In this document: positions 32,098 through 44,397 of the stretch, piece by piece
How positions within the stretch are numbered: the stretch's first letter is position 1
Layout of the letters: every line of letters starts with the position of its first letter
From: Geosiphon pyriformis
Taxonomy: Eukaryota > Glomeromycota > Glomeromycetes > Archaeosporales > Geosiphonaceae
DNA length: 64,000 nt
Direction of reading: 5' to 3'
Assembly (NCBI GenBank): GCA_016748015.1
Contig: JAAOMT010000484.1
Location: forward strand, 111,379-175,378
Program-made: the position numbers and the translations under genes
Notes under the pieces: generated by a model
The model's database searches: none
Seen by the model: the letters and a program-made list of their open reading frames with translations, nothing else
What the model was told of the DNA's origin: nothing

Positions 32098-33632
32098 GAC
32101 TGATAAACAGTAGCTTCAACTAGGAGATTCTCTCCAAAGAAATTGATGTTGGCATGATTGGGTTTTTGATTGGGGACATTGTTGTTGTTGTTGAATCTGT
32201 TGTTTTGGTTGTCATTGTTTCTGAGAGCTAGAGAAAGCAGTGGAGAATTGTTATAATCTCTTAAATAATATCCAGTTAATCCACAACGATAGCACACAGG
32301 TGGGCCACAATTTTGCTGTCTTTGATAGGGAGGTTGCTGGGACTGGTTAAAACGAGATTTGTATTTAGGTCTTGGTAGTTGCTGGTTATCTCTGATTGCT
32401 TGTGCCAAAGGTTCTAATAACCGGGCAAGATTGGCTGTGAATCTATCAATTAATTGTTCATTTGGATTTTGAGTTTGGGCAGCAAAAGAAACAGCAGCCA
32501 TTTGAGAGGCAGGAGCCATAACAGGAGCAGAAGCAATAACTGGAAGTGTAGATCCCAAATGTATTCTTTGGTTGTCTTCAATTTGTTGGGCAAGTTCAAT
32601 GGCCATGTCTATTGTAGGGTTGTTTTTTAGGGCCAAGAGAAGCCAAAGAGCATAAGATAAATTGGTTCTCAATCCTTTTGTGAAGGAATGAATCTTTTGT
32701 TCTTTTGTCCAGTTTCCCCCAAAGTCTACACATTTGATTAGCTTTCTAATAGCTTTGGCATATTCAGTCACTACTTCTCCAGGGCCTTGGGTTCTTCTTT
32801 TCAATTCCATGTGCCATTTGGATATTAATATTGGGGTTCTGAACTTGGCCTCAAATTGGGTAGTAAAAAAGGTATTTTCTTCTCCAGCATTGATTGGTGT
32901 TCATCTGATTATTCTGTGTTGAGCATTGACATCTGTTTCTTGTAAGAACCAGGTAGCAGGAGAGCCTTGGAGGTAGCCACCAACAATTTGGAACTTGTAT
33001 TCTTCATTATACTGGTTGGCTGTGGCAGCTCTCTCAAAATCATCTAACTATTCAATTAGATCTTGTGTATTACCTCTAAATAGTGATAGTGAGGTATTGT
33101 TTCTTCTTTCTAGAGCAGTTTGTATATCTTAGAGAGTGGCCAGAATGTTTGCTTGCATGGGGTCATTAGCCATTGGTTCAGGAGTAACTGTTTGTGTAAA
33201 CAAGTCTGATTTGCTTGATAAAAAGTCAAAAACAGGGGCAGTTTGGTAGCTTTCTTCTTCTGTTTCAAAAGAAAGTTTCAGTTGCTTGATGGGCAGCAAT
33301 TCAAATGTAGATTTGATGATTCAGATATTCGAAATTAGGGGGCTGTTGTTCAAAGGTTGCAGAATATAAGAGCTGTTATTTCTTTCTTCAAAGTTGTTTT
33401 CAAAATAAGCTTGGTCAAAGTAATAGGTTGTATAAGCTGTGTAGATTTCAGCTGAATGCTCATTCAGAAACCAGTTCCAAAAGTCTTGGAATTGTCTACT
33501 GGATTGTTTTTCAAGGGGGAAGCAAATCAAGCAGAAAGACAGAGGATTAAGTTTAATGAAATCTAGGTCATTTCTGTTGTGTGCTGCAAAGTGTTTTTCT
33601 GATTGCTATGGCAGATATAAGTAATCACCCAT
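32085..33632 (-). pseudogene. gag: gag of A2
   Basis: ATG at 33632 (MGDYLYLP) is followed at once by TAG for Gln. An indel near 33370 shifts the frame and stops occur near 33130 and 33048. From 32810 to TAG 32085 the second half is open with the zinc knuckle (CYRCGLTGYYLRDY), in which the His is Tyr and the last Cys is Tyr. Confidence 0.82.
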
Positions 33633-33659
33633 ACAATGAGGGAATAAGTGAATTTTGAC

Positions 33660-33678
33660 AACCTCACAGGGAGCACCA
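33660..33678 (-). other. putative primer binding site of A2
   Basis: TGGTGCTCCCTGTGAGG on the minus strand, 6 nt from the LTR, identical to A1. Confidence 0.55.
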
Positions 33679-33684
33679 CTTTTA

Positions 33685-34328
33685 TGTTATGGGTTGGAGT
33701 AACAAGCTAATGAATAGCAAGGGAGAACAAGATTGTAGAGTGATGGAAATAATTAAAAAGAGTTCAACTTCAATGAGTGAATTAAATGAGTATGGATTCA
33801 ATGTGCGAGATCAGTCTCATAAAATATCTCAGTCGCTATTCTTTTCAAAAAGTAACAAGGGAATCTGAAGGTAGAGAAATAGTCCGTACTGTCAACAATT
33901 GATAACTGCTAGTATAATTCTATGCCTTATGTCGGCGCTCTTAGAATTTAATATCAGGTATCAACTTGTGCTTTTCAGTTACATTTATTCAAATAATCTT
34001 CAAATACTGCAATTACATATTTCAGGAAAGTGCCAACAAGTAATTTTTTATCCAAAAGATGTTCAGATACTTGAAGATAGGGAAAGAGAAATTAGCAATA
34101 AGAGAGTGATTGAGATGAAAGTTGTTATTTTTATTTATTTAATTCTTGTCTGAGAGATGATTTTCTATAGCTAAGAGACTTATTGCTTATATAGCTATTG
34201 AAAGTAGTCAATGACCAAGTCAATGACTAGGTCAATGATTACTATCTAAAAATAGAGTAGCTAATTATATGACATCAGTGACTAATACATATGATAACTA
34301 ATAAAAATTATGGGTTTCAACTATAACA
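33685..34328 (-). repeat. 5' LTR of A2
   Basis: 644 bp, collinear with 26715-27368, about three minisatellite units at 34205-34245. Confidence 0.9.
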
Positions 34329-34611
34329 CTATTTTTTCATTTGGCTCTATAATATAGATCTTTTCTGAATTATTTTGTAACATTGCAATAATATTTCCTA
34401 CATATCCTGCATCAATTATTTTTTCTTTGATGTTGATTTCCTTTTTCACCAGACTACTCTTAGACACCAACTGAATCATTGTTGTTGTTAGGATTTCTAA
34501 TACTACTTTGAGATCAACACATGTGCACAAATGTGGTTCCAATTTAATGGCATTTTTTCCTGAATATTTCAGATCAAACCCTGCATCAGTATCATGCATA
34601 TGTTCTGGCAT
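34329..34611 (-). pseudogene. dUTPase remnant of element D
   Basis: DTDAGFDLKYSG (motif 1), VSKSSLVKKEI (motif 2), EKIIDAGYVGNI (motif 3) and PNEKI (start of motif 4) are visible before the A2 LTR cuts the gene. Its order relative to the linker and Cys-rich region (to the right) matches C and B2. Confidence 0.75.
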
Positions 34612-35160
34612 GATACTTTCATCATTATCATTAAACTATTTCAGTTCTTGTTTCTTGAAGAGATTAGAAAGGGCAATATATTGTTCAGGGTTTGAATTGG
34701 AGTTCAAATCATCGTAATTATTATTGTCAGTTTGCATTGAGCTGAAACCATTGTTTTTGTCATTGTTATTGTCAGAGTTTGAATTGGAATTGAAAATTAT
34801 TTTCAATTCTGATACACAGCTGCTAATTGGTTCATCTTCTTCTGGAATTGTGTAGATTATACATGGTAGTGGATTGTAAATGAAGTCACATTCATTACAG
34901 TACTGGAAGTCACATGGAATCAAACAGTAATCACATAATTAAGTGTTTATTTCTTCCAAACACTGTTTCTGCTCTTCTCTTGTTGGTGCCAAATTTTGAT
35001 AGTGCTTGTAAAACTCTTCTGGGCCTATTTCTATGTCAAGAAAAACATCTGGGTTTAAGATTAGAATAACATCAACTGGTTTTAGAAAATTATTTTTAAC
35101 TTCCAAGATTTCACTAGGTGTGGCTCTTTTAACTTTGACATTCGCCATTTTTTAGATTTT
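34612..35160 (-). pseudogene. linker of element D
   Basis: Two open segments: one with YCNECDFIYNPLP then a Ser/Asn/Asp repeat tract (34636-34923), and an upstream one with VDVILILNPDVFLDIEIG (34939-35148). Both have counterparts in C. No function is assignable. Confidence 0.4.
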
Positions 35161-35229
35161 GTCTTTATTATGTGGGTAACCATCCAAATGAGTTATTGCT
35201 TAGTGCCAGACTGCAGTCATGGAAGTGCC

Positions 35230-35560
35230 ACAACTAACCCAGTTGTTTATAAGAATTGTGTACTGACATAAAGCATTACACATTCCTTTTTAACCAGAAA
35301 TATCATTCCATATTTCTTTATTAAGCAACTGTTTGCCACAAATGAGACATAGTTTATTGTCCTACTTGCTTTGTTATTTTGGATAGCCATACTGTTTTCT
35401 GTGGTATGGCTTGCAGTAATAGTGTGTTCACATCCAGTAATCTTTGTTAAGTGCAATCCAAGCTCCCATGAAAGAAAGTTTCTTGCCACAATTTTGGCAT
35501 TTGAGTGGAATATATGGTGATTGTTTCAGTAGCTCGTGTGAGTAAGAACTTTTCCAGCCA
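35230..35560 (-). pseudogene. zinc-ribbon-like region of element D
   Basis: Reading across stops, LKCQNCGKKL, YYCKPY, LCLICGKQL and MCNALCQ reproduce the CxxC series of B2 and C, with one Cys replaced. R1 was inserted at its upstream side. Confidence 0.5.
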
Positions 35561-35618
35561 CTTATTACTTTTTCTGTAATAGTGTCTTCTTTTAGTGTGT
35601 CTTCTTCTTTTCTTTTCC

Positions 35619-37310
35619 TTTTTTTTTTGTTAATGTATAGCCACACTGATCATTTATTAGTTAAGTCCACAGTAATGTGACAGTTTCATAAAGCCAGCTC
35701 ACTCAATAATACAAAAATTATAAGATGTAGCTAACCACAGATAAAAAGTCCTAACTATATACTAGTACTATCTATGTTACTTAATGTATTAAACATATCT
35801 AATTCATACATCTTATCCATGATGCTAACAAGCTCCTGACTATTCTTAATCATACTACTCATCTACTTAGCAGTTAGATCAGGACTGAATTTGATACTGA
35901 ATGACTGATCTTCCCATAAATGCATCATAACATCAAATGTGTTATCATAGACAGAGAAATTTTTATTTTTGATATCATTATTATTATCATCATCCATGTT
36001 ATTATTATCTGACATATCTTCCAAGCAGGCCTGTTCATACTTTTTCTTAAGGCATGTCATTCTTTTCTGCATTACAATGGCAATAACAGCCAAGTCTTTA
36101 TTCTGTTTAGCCAACTTAGCCACACTTTCCTTAACTGAAACATCCACAGCAGATAGAGTAAACAACAATTTGGTAATTAAAACAACCAGAGCACTAACAA
36201 ACTCAACCAAAAACTTTATCAGCAAAGACAGTTCACCAAGATGGAATTTCAGAGAAGCCAACTTAGCATCAACAGCATTATTAATAGCAGAAAGTACAAC
36301 AGACAGCATGAGTGTAGTAGTTGGAAGGAAAGACCACCGAGATCTAAGTTCATATTAGCAGTAGCAGCAACAGAAAAAACCACTATAGCAGCAGCTTTGG
36401 CATAAGATTTAGATCCAGCAAATAAAAATTTGAAAACTTTGGGGCCACCAGAGAAGTTGGAAAAGATTTTGAGAGGAAGAGATGGTAACACTTTGTATTC
36501 TAAAGTCAAATAGTCTAAACCTTAACATCTATAGCAGCAGTGACATCCAGAAGTTTCCCACCAGATATGGCAGTACCAGTTTTAGAAACAGCAATGTTCA
36601 AAGATTCCAAGAAATCAAAGATAACTGCAGCAAAACATTAATGTCAGTATGATTCAGGAGAGTGAAGAATGAAACAAGTATGGCCACTAACTTAAAAGAC
36701 CAAATCACTTATCTCAAAAACAGTACAGCCAAAAGGAAGATTGACCAACTTGGCTTTGAAAGCATCTTTTGAGACAATAACTTCTTTTTGGTTGACTAAA
36801 GGTAGAATCCTAATATTGTTTTTTTTTACCAGTACTGACCAGTGAGTAAGAGCAGCAGCAGCAGAAGAAGTGTCTTTGAAATAAACCACAGCATATTGCC
36901 ATAAGTCAGCAGGCTTTAACTTGACAGAAGTGACAACACCAAAAATGCCAAGAGCAGATTTGATGTCATTAGAAGAAGTATCCAAAGGTACATCATGAAG
37001 TGCAATTGACAGAGAAGAAAAAAAAACAGAGGCCACACCAGAAGACCATGCAATCTTAAGAGTGGTTAAAAAAACCTCATCACTAATGACCACATTAGTG
37101 GCACCATTTAAACTCTTCTGAAATGCAAATTTCACACAGAACAACTTGACAGCATCTTATAAAACAGACTTAAGCCCAATACAACCAAACAACAACTGAA
37201 ACAAGGAATTGAGCAAAGCCATCTTGATCTTAAATATAATATTAAGTACAAGATTAGAGGCCACCCAACCAGAAAATCTTTAATAATCATTGTTACAGGT
37301 AAACTTAGCA
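35619..37310 (-). mobile_element. R1: 5'-truncated ORF1-only retroposon (subfamily 2)
   Basis: The poly-A tail is the T-run at 35619-35628. The body codes, on the minus strand, the RRM-like part (36692-37144, SNDIKSALGIFGVVTSVKLKP), a remnant of the zinc knuckle region, and the C-terminal helical and acidic part (35863-36310, MSDNNNMDDDNNND). The match to R2 fades beyond RFSGWVAS near 37285, so the 5' end is missing or too diverged. Its C-terminal sequence pairs with R3 rather than R2, R5 or R6. Confidence 0.75.
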
Positions 37311-37839
37311 GAGTATAGTAGTAATGTTTACTGTTCTATTTTTGGGTTATTTTTCAAGGTTGTCTGCTTTTTCTGCCATATCAGTGTTATTAGTCTCTGA
37401 AAGTCTATTTTTGGATGTGAATTTATCTGTTGAATTTTTTGGTTATAAAGCACAGAGTTTGTCTTTCGTTGATTACAATGTTTTCTGTAATTGTAAGTTT
37501 TCTTTTCTGCACTAATAAGCATAATTGTTAAGATTAAGCATTGTCTTTTTGCCTTTCTGATAAACTACCAAGATAACGTTAATATCCAAAACTTAGGGAG
37601 AGCTTCCCTTTTTTATTAGGCTATCATGAAGTCTATTCCAAGACAGTCAATTTTTCTATGTTGCCACTCCAAACAAAAAAATAAAGAAAAAAAAAAAAAA
37701 AATTTAGTTTCTGTCAATCACTGTGATCAAGAGTGATTGGTCTAAATTGTTAAGACTTAAGACATTTATGCTAATGGCATCTGTTCCAGAATGAAAATAG
37801 AAAATACTGATTTTAATTTTTAATTGAAATCCATAATAT
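37311..37839 (+). other. unassigned A-tailed fragment
   Basis: About 530 bp with no match elsewhere in the window. AATAAAG followed by a 15-bp A-run (37688-37702) suggests a plus-strand retroposon 3' end. A 63-codon frame (37324-37515) has no recognisable motif. Confidence 0.3.
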
Positions 37840-38506
37840 TGTTACAGTTGAAACCCATAATTTTTATTAGTTATCACATGTATTAGTCATTGATGTCATA
37901 TAATTAGCCACTCTATTTTTAGATAGTGATTATTGACCTGATCAATGACCTGATCATTAACCTGATCATTGACCTGATCATTGACTACTGTCAATAGCTA
38001 TATAAGCAATAAGTCTCTTAGCTGTAGAAAATCATCTCTCAGACAAGAATCAAATAAATAAAAATAACAATTTTTATCTCAATTACTCTCTTATTGCTAA
38101 TTTTCTTTTCTCTATCTTTAAGTATCCAAACATCTTAGAATAAAAGATTACTTGTTGGCACTTTCCTGAAACGTGTAATTGCAGCATTTGAAGATTATTT
38201 GAATAAACGTGACTGAAAAGCACAAGTTAATATCTGATATTGAATTCTAAGAGCACCAACATGAGGCATAGAATTATATCAGTGGTGATCAATTGTTGAC
38301 AGTATGGACTATCCCTCTACCTTTAGATTCCCTTGTTATCTTTTGAAAAGAATAGTGACTGAGATATTTTATGAGACTGATCTTGTACATTGAATCCATA
38401 CTCATTCAATTCACTCATTAAAGTTAAATCTCCTTTGATTTCTTTCATCACCCTACAATTCTGTTTTCCCTTGCTATCCATTAGCTTGTTACTCCAATCC
38501 GTAACA
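37840..38506 (+). repeat. 5' LTR of A3
   Basis: 667 bp, TGTTACAG to CGTAACA, followed by the primer site TGGTGCTCTCTGTGAAG at 38513. About four minisatellite units at 37930-37985. Confidence 0.88.
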
Positions 38507-38558
38507 TAAAAGTGGTGCTCTCTGTGAAGTTGTCAAAATCTACTTATTCCCTTATTGT

Positions 38559-39352
38559 ATGGGTGATTACTCATATCTGTCACAGCAATCAGAAAAACAC
38601 TTTGAAGCATACAACAAAAATGATTTAAATTTTATTGAACTCAATCCTTTGTTTTTCTGCTTGATTTGCTTCTCTATTAAAAAACAATCCAGCAGACAAT
38701 TTCAAGACTTTTGGAACTAGTTTCTGAACAAGCATTCAGCTGAAACCTACACAGCTTATACAACCTATTACTTTGACCAAGCTTATTTTGAAGACGACTT
38801 TGAAGAAAGAAACAACAGTATCAATCAGCTCTTATATTCTACAATCTTTGAACAACAGCCCCCTGATTTCAAATATCTGAATCATCAAATCCACATTTGA
38901 ATTGCTGCCCATCAATTAACAGAAATTTCTCTTAAAACAGAAGAAGAAAGCTATCAAACCACTCCTGTTTTTGATCTCTTTTTAAGTAAATCAGAACACT
39001 TCACACAAACAGTTACACCTGAACCAATGGCTTAAGACCCTTTACAACAAAACATTCTGGCCGCCCTCCAAAGTATACAAACTGCTCTAGGAAGAAGAAA
39101 CAATACCCTATTACCACTATTTAGAGGTGATGCACAAGATCCAATCAAATAGCTGGATGATTTTGAGAGAGCTGCTACAGCAAACCAATATAATAATGAA
39201 TACAAGTTCCAAATCATTGGTGGCTATCTCTAAGACTCTCCTGCTACTTGGTTCTCACAAAAAACCAATGCCAATGCTCAACAAAGAATCATTAGATAGG
39301 CATCAGCAAATGCTGGAGAAGACAACACCTCTTTTACTACCTGGTTTGAAAT
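38559..39352 (+). pseudogene. gag: 5' half of gag, element A3
   Basis: ATG 38559 (MGDYSYLSQQSEKHF) opens a gag frame with stops near 38718 (Trp), 38899, 39033 and 39149. It aligns with A4 gag up to TSFTTWFE and then stops abruptly at 39352, where minus-strand A4 ORF3 begins. A5 at 50844 resumes later in gag and could be the other half of this element, with material lost between. Confidence 0.75.
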
Positions 39353-39684
39353 AAGAGTATAACTGCTATTATACTTTCTAACAGATATTTATCCATTTTA
39401 CTACCAATTCTTTCTCTTCTGGTAGTAGTTTTTTTTGGTCTAATAACAGTATGTGTTCCACTGTTATTAGTTATGGTGGTTTGTTTTCCAATAGTTAGAG
39501 TAGTATTTGAATAGTTTTTGATCCAATACTCATAAAAAGTATAAAAGGCATTTTAAATGTTTTGATCCAGAAAATAATTGTTCATGTCAATTGAAAATAC
39601 CTCTATTTTGGGAATGATGCATTTATTTATACTTGATTTTTGCTGATTATTTGAGTCAGTATTATCACAACAGACAGCCAATCA
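39353..39684 (-). pseudogene. 5' part of ORF3 of A4
   Basis: From the TTG at about 39684 the frame gives VCCDNTDSNNQQKSS, MNNYFLDQNI, a stop near 39556, then the basic RKRIGSKMDKYLLES stretch before the junction. It confirms ORF3 as a regular part of family A. Confidence 0.65.
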
Positions 39685-39913
39685 GGTCGTTTATAATATT
39701 TTTTGAGTTATGTACCATAAACAGAATGATCATTAAAAATTGTTCGGATTTGATCTTGAAGAATATAAGAACCATTGTTCAAAACTTTGTTGACTATAAA
39801 GGGTCCTTTCCACTGGCTAAAAAATTTATCACCATAAACATTGTCTCTGTTAGAACAGTATTCTAGCACCAAGTCACCAACACTTAAAGAAAGTGTTTTA
39901 TAAGTTTTTTTTT

Positions 39914-39979
39914 TCTTAAGCTTTTCTTGGAACTGTTTTATTTTTTCTTAAGCTTTTCTTGGAACTGTTTTATTTTTTC
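39914..39979 (-). repeat. 33-bp tandem duplication in A4 integrase
   Basis: Two adjacent near-identical copies beginning TTAAGCTTTTCTTGGAACTG. Sister elements have one copy. In frame (11 codons). Confidence 0.85.
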
Positions 39980-40515
39980 AAAAGCAATTATTTGTGTTTC
40001 TACCAAGAAGTTAAGAATGGTATCAAGTTTTCTTTGTAAAATGTCTTTGTAATTTCCTATTGTGATCTCTTCAAAGGGTATTGTTTCAATGTTAGTTTCT
40101 ATTAGTAGTGTTGTCATGCATCTATAGAGCAGATAAAAAGATTCATAACTTGTTATGTCATGATTCACAGTTCTATAAGCAAACAAAGCTGAAGGCAGTA
40201 CTTTGTCCCATAAGTTTGTTTCTTCACTGGTTTTGGCTAGGGTTTCATATAATGTTCTATTGAAATGTTCCACTAGACTATTTGTTTAAAAGTGATAAGG
40301 GAAGAAAAGTTTATAATATATTCCCATTTTTCTACAAAGTTTTTCAACCAGTATACTGAAAAAAGCTCTTCCTTTATCAGATAAAAGTTTTTTGGGACAG
40401 CCATGATGGCAAATGATATCTTCATAAATGAAATTGGCTATTGAGACTGCTGTTTGGTCTGAAGTGGCTCTTGCTTCTACTCACTTTGTAAAATAGTTGG
40501 TAGCTGTAATAATAT

Positions 40516-41181
40516 TGTTACAGGTTGGAGTAACAAGCTAATGGATAGCAAGGGAGAACAGTATTGTATGGTGATGGAAATAAACAAAGAGGAAATTACA
40601 ATAAGGGAGCGAATTGAATAAGTAGGAATTCAATATGTGTGATCAGTCTCATAAAAATCACAGTCGCTAATCTTTTCTTAAATCTGAAGGTAGAAGAATA
40701 GTCCGTGATTGTCAACAAGATAACACTGCTGCTATTATTCTATGCCTCAACTCAGTGATTCTTAGAATCAATAACAGGTATTGTTGTATTTTTCAATCGT
40801 TTCTTTATTCAATGAATTACAAGAGCAAGCCAATTGCTTCTCAGACTAATTCTAACAAATACAAATCAAGAAGGAGAAAAGATAAGGTATGTGAATGCCA
40901 ACAAGTAGATACTTGAAGGTAAGGAAAGGGGAATAAGTGATTATGAGAGGAAGTAATTAATATTGTTTATTTTGTTACTTTGATCATATCTTTCTACAGT
41001 TAAGGGAATCATTGCTTATATAGTTATCTAAAGTGGTCAATGACCAGGTTAATGATCAGGTTAATGATCAGGCCAATGATTAGGTCAACGATTACTATCT
41101 AAAAATAGGGTGGCTAATTATATGACATCAGTGGCTAATACATGTGATAATTAATAAAAACTATGTGTTTCAACCATAACA
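40516..41181 (-). mobile_element. S1: solo family A LTR in A4 integrase
   Basis: 666 bp, TGTTACAGG to CCATAACA, flanked by ATAT (40512-40515 and 41182-41185). The integrase reading frame continues on both sides, so this is an LTR-LTR recombination product. Confidence 0.9.
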
Positions 41182-41559
41182 ATATATCTGTTGCCATTAG
41201 AAGTGATTGTTAAAGGTCCAACAACATTTATACCAATTCTGTTAAAGGGTTGACCAACAGAGATTGAATAGATATCTTCTTTGTAATTGGGTTTGTCTTT
41301 TCTTTGGCAGATGTTACAAGTTTTAATGTATTCAGCAATGTCTTTTCTTAAGATAGGCCAATAATAACAAGCTAAAGTTTTCTGAATTGTCTTTGTTTTT
41401 CTAAAGTGTCTAGCTAATAGATCAGTGTGCATATTGTATATTATAATTTCTCTTTCTTCAAATCTGATAACTTTCTGGGGGTGGTCAGGATCTTTTTTGT
41501 TTCTTTTGTATAATTGGTTCTGGCAGATTAAATAGAAATTTGATTGTTTGTGCAAATGT

Positions 41560-42900
41560 TCTCTTTGATGTCAAGTGTATTCTGGTGGGTATTGTCTTTT
41601 ATCCAAAAATTTCATTAAGGCAGAGTAGTTGTCCAAGTCTATTATCGTGTTTGTTTGTGAAGGGGTTACTAATAATTAAGTTGATTTGGTTTGAAAGATA
41701 CTATCACCGGATGGTAAGTCTAAAGAAAGTGTTAGCATTTTGATGATTTGCTTTTTTGTAGTGTTGAATATCATAGTCGAATTCATCCAAGTGGAGTATT
41801 CAGTAAGTTATTTGTTTATGTTCCAGCTTCTTTTTTTTGCACAGCCAAACCAAGGCTTGATGATTTGTTACCACTAAGAATTTTGCACTAAGAAAATATT
41901 GATTGCAGTAGCTAGTAGCCCAAACTACTGCTAAGCATTCCTATTCAGTAACTGAATAGTTCTTTTCTGCTGGTGAGAGGAATCTACTGGCACATGCTAT
42001 GACATGTTCTTTGCCATTTTCATCTTTTTGTGAAAGGACAGCACCAAGTTCATAACCAGATGCATCAGTGTGGAGGATAAAAGATTGATCTAGATCAGGT
42101 TGCTTCAGAATTGGTTCAGTGACTAGTTTTTCCTTTAGAGTTTCAAAAGCTTTTTGTTGGTGTGTGCTCCAATGGTAGTTGATGTTTTTTTTGAGTAGCT
42201 GATTAAGTGGAGCAGTTATTTTGGAGAAATCCTTGAGAAATTTGTGATAATAGAAAGCCAAACCAAGAAAAGAGCATAGTTCATGAACATTCATTGGTTG
42301 TCTAATGTTCTGGACTTTTTCAACCTTAGCTGGGTCAGGAAAGATTCCATCTTTTGTGATAAGATGACCAAGGAATTGGGTAGATTGTCTTCCAAAGAAA
42401 GATTTGATTGGGTTGATTTTGAGACCTGCATTTCTGAGAAAATTAAAAACTTTTTGCAAATGTACAAAGTGTTCATCCCAGGTTTTTGAGTACACCATTA
42501 TATTGTCTAGATAAACTAAAACAAAGTTTTCTTTCACTGATTCAAATACTTTATCTATTAAGTGTTAAAAGGTGGGAGGGACATTGGTGAGACCAAAAGG
42601 CATTACTGTGAATTCATAGGTGCCATACTTGGTAATAAAGGCAGTTTTCTTCCAGCTTTCTGGATCCATCTCTACTTGCCAGAATCCAGCAGTTAGATCA
42701 ATGGTAGAAAAAAAAGCAGCATCTTTGAATTGGTTCAGCATTGCATCAATCTTGGGAAGTGGGTACATGTCTCTTTCAGTGATGGCATTTAATTGGCAGT
42801 AGTCAACACAAAAGTGTAGGGTTCCACCTTTCTTGGATACCACTACAACTGAAAAAGCCCATTCACTCTTGGTTTTTTGTATGAATCCAAGTTCTTTCAT
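41560..42900 (-). pseudogene. pol: RT and RNase H of A4
   Basis: RT blocks from MKELGFIQKTKSEWAF to FGLTNVPPTF, a stop pair near 42560, then YLDNIMVYS (second Asp lost), FLGHLITKDG and RNase H (HTDASGYELGAVLSQ). Further stops near 41938 end the RNase H frame. Confidence 0.86.
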
Positions 42901-42936
42901 CTGGTTTATCTCTTTCTTGATGAACTCATCATTGTG

Positions 42937-44397
42937 TCAATTGAATTGATATGGCTTCAAATGGATGAGGCAAGTTTTTCTAGTGGTAATGGTGTGTTGT
43001 ATCACATGGGTTTGTTCAGGAGTATCATCTTTTTTTGAGATAACTGGGCTATTTCTAGCCAATAGATTTTTAATGTCTATCTTTCTTTCTTCTGGGGAGG
43101 GTTCTCTTAGTTTTACAACTAGTGATTGGATTTCAGGTGGTTTATTCTCAAAGGACTTCTGTACTTCTTTTAATTCTTCTCTTGGTATCAAACTGATTGG
43201 TTCCCAATCTTTGTAATAGATCAGGCAGGATTTGCATTCATCACTTGGAGAATACAAGGGTTGATTGCACCAGCACCAGGCACAAGATCCATGCCACCAA
43301 TAATGGTACTTGGCTTTCTTGCTAGGCTTCTGGTCAAAAGTTCTTCTTAGGATATCATAGTAGGGCCAGCAGATCAGCTTGCCATTTACAATGATTCTTT
43401 CTCTGTTAGCTTTGACATTGTCCAGTGGCTTGCCATTGCTGGTGAAGGTGGTATAGACAAGTTCAGCAGTTTCTTCTTGTTTCTCTTGTTCTTCTTCTTC
43501 ATCACTTTCTTCATCATCTGATTCCTCTGATTGTTTTTCTTCCTGATTCTGTTTTGGTGTTGGAGAGATTGTCCAGTAGCAACACTTAACCACAATGGGC
43601 TTTTCACCACATCTGATGGTTAGCTCACAAAGTTTGTAGTCAAGTAATGCTTTGGCTTTCTTGAGCCATTCATTTTCAACAATAATAGTGTATTTCTTGG
43701 CTTTAGAAACTTCCATGTCAGTTTCAATGCTGATGCTATTAATACAGACAAGAACAGCTTTGGCTATGTCCAGACCTTTCTTCTTGTCACCATATACATT
43801 GGTCATTGGTTGGGTGGAAGGTTCATCAATCTTTCTCCCAATTGCTTTCAAAAAGTGTTTGGCAATGATGCTAACAGATGATCTACTGTCCAGGATCAAG
43901 TCAATGAAATAGCCAGCCACTTGGGCTTTACAAATTAATGGGGTGACATTGCTGTTGTCAACAAGTCCAGTTTGGTAAGGGCGTTTATTGGTTTTTGGTG
44001 TTTTCTTCTTGGGAATTAGAGATTTGTGGAGATCTTTTCTGAATTGTGGATGGGTCATTAGTTGACCAAAAGTAATGTGTGCAGGAGTTTCCATGAGATC
44101 TTTGACAACAAAATAAGGACCAGATTTTTGTACTATTTCTGGGAGTTCTAACTTTGGAGGATTCTTAAAAACTTTAGCCTTTGGTGGCTTATTATTATCA
44201 GCAGTTGATGTGGATAGTTTATTTAGATCTAAAACAAAATCAACCTTGGCTTTCTTTTTCTTCCTTGTTGATTCTGAGGAGTTGATTGCTAGTTCATCCA
44301 TGTCATGGTCATCATCAGTTAAGTTAAAAGCATTAAAGGGGTTTTCTTCTGGTTGGCTTGCACTCTCACCCTTTGGAGGTACACCTACCAGTTTAAA
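42937..44397 (-). pseudogene. pol: protease, Cys-rich and pre-RT region of A4
   Basis: The longest family A frame of this part: open from the slippery site through Met 44301 for 454 codons. Contains HITFGQLMTHPQFRK, the protease LDSRSSVSII (DSG to DSR), ENEWLKKAKAL, a Glu/Asp tract, WWHGSCAWCWC with ECKSC, and the pre-RT linker. Ends at TAA 42937 after KPYQFN where A1 continues. Shows the intended domain order in one piece. Confidence 0.85.
44355..44397 (-). promoter_or_regulatory. -1 frameshift signal of A4
   Basis: TTTAAAC at 44397-44391 (minus) in gag phase, followed by TGG TAG. The downstream stem is TGTACCTC with GAGAGTGCA, one C-to-T change giving a G-U pair. The -1 frame is open for 487 codons. 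Confidence 0.8.

Larger units (their letters stand above)
26715..34328 (-). mobile_element. A2: complete family A element, minus strand
   Basis: LTRs at 26715-27368 (3') and 33685-34328 (5') enclose all family A genes in reverse order. The flanks read ATAT on the left and CTAT on the right, one base short of a perfect 4-bp duplication, and the D dUTPase broken on the right does not resume on the left, so one flank was probably rearranged after insertion. Confidence 0.9.
39690..41555 (-). pseudogene. pol: integrase of A4, split by solo LTR S1
   Basis: The N-terminal HHCC part (41555-41186) and the core plus tail (40515-39690) flank S1. The core has IGINVVGPL (Asp to Asn), a TGA for Trp near 40478, LSDKGRAF, and EHFNRTL (E kept). 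A 33-bp tandem duplication at 39914-39979 inserts KIKQFQEKLKK-like codons twice. Confidence 0.82.

Noticed and set aside
35969-36358. 129-codon plus-strand frame over R1
   Set aside because: Antisense of the ORF1 C-terminal region; the minus frame has the homologous protein.
41151-41210. Integrase fused to an MVETHSFY tail in A4
   Set aside because: This is readthrough into solo LTR S1; the same tail codons are the LTR part of ORF3.
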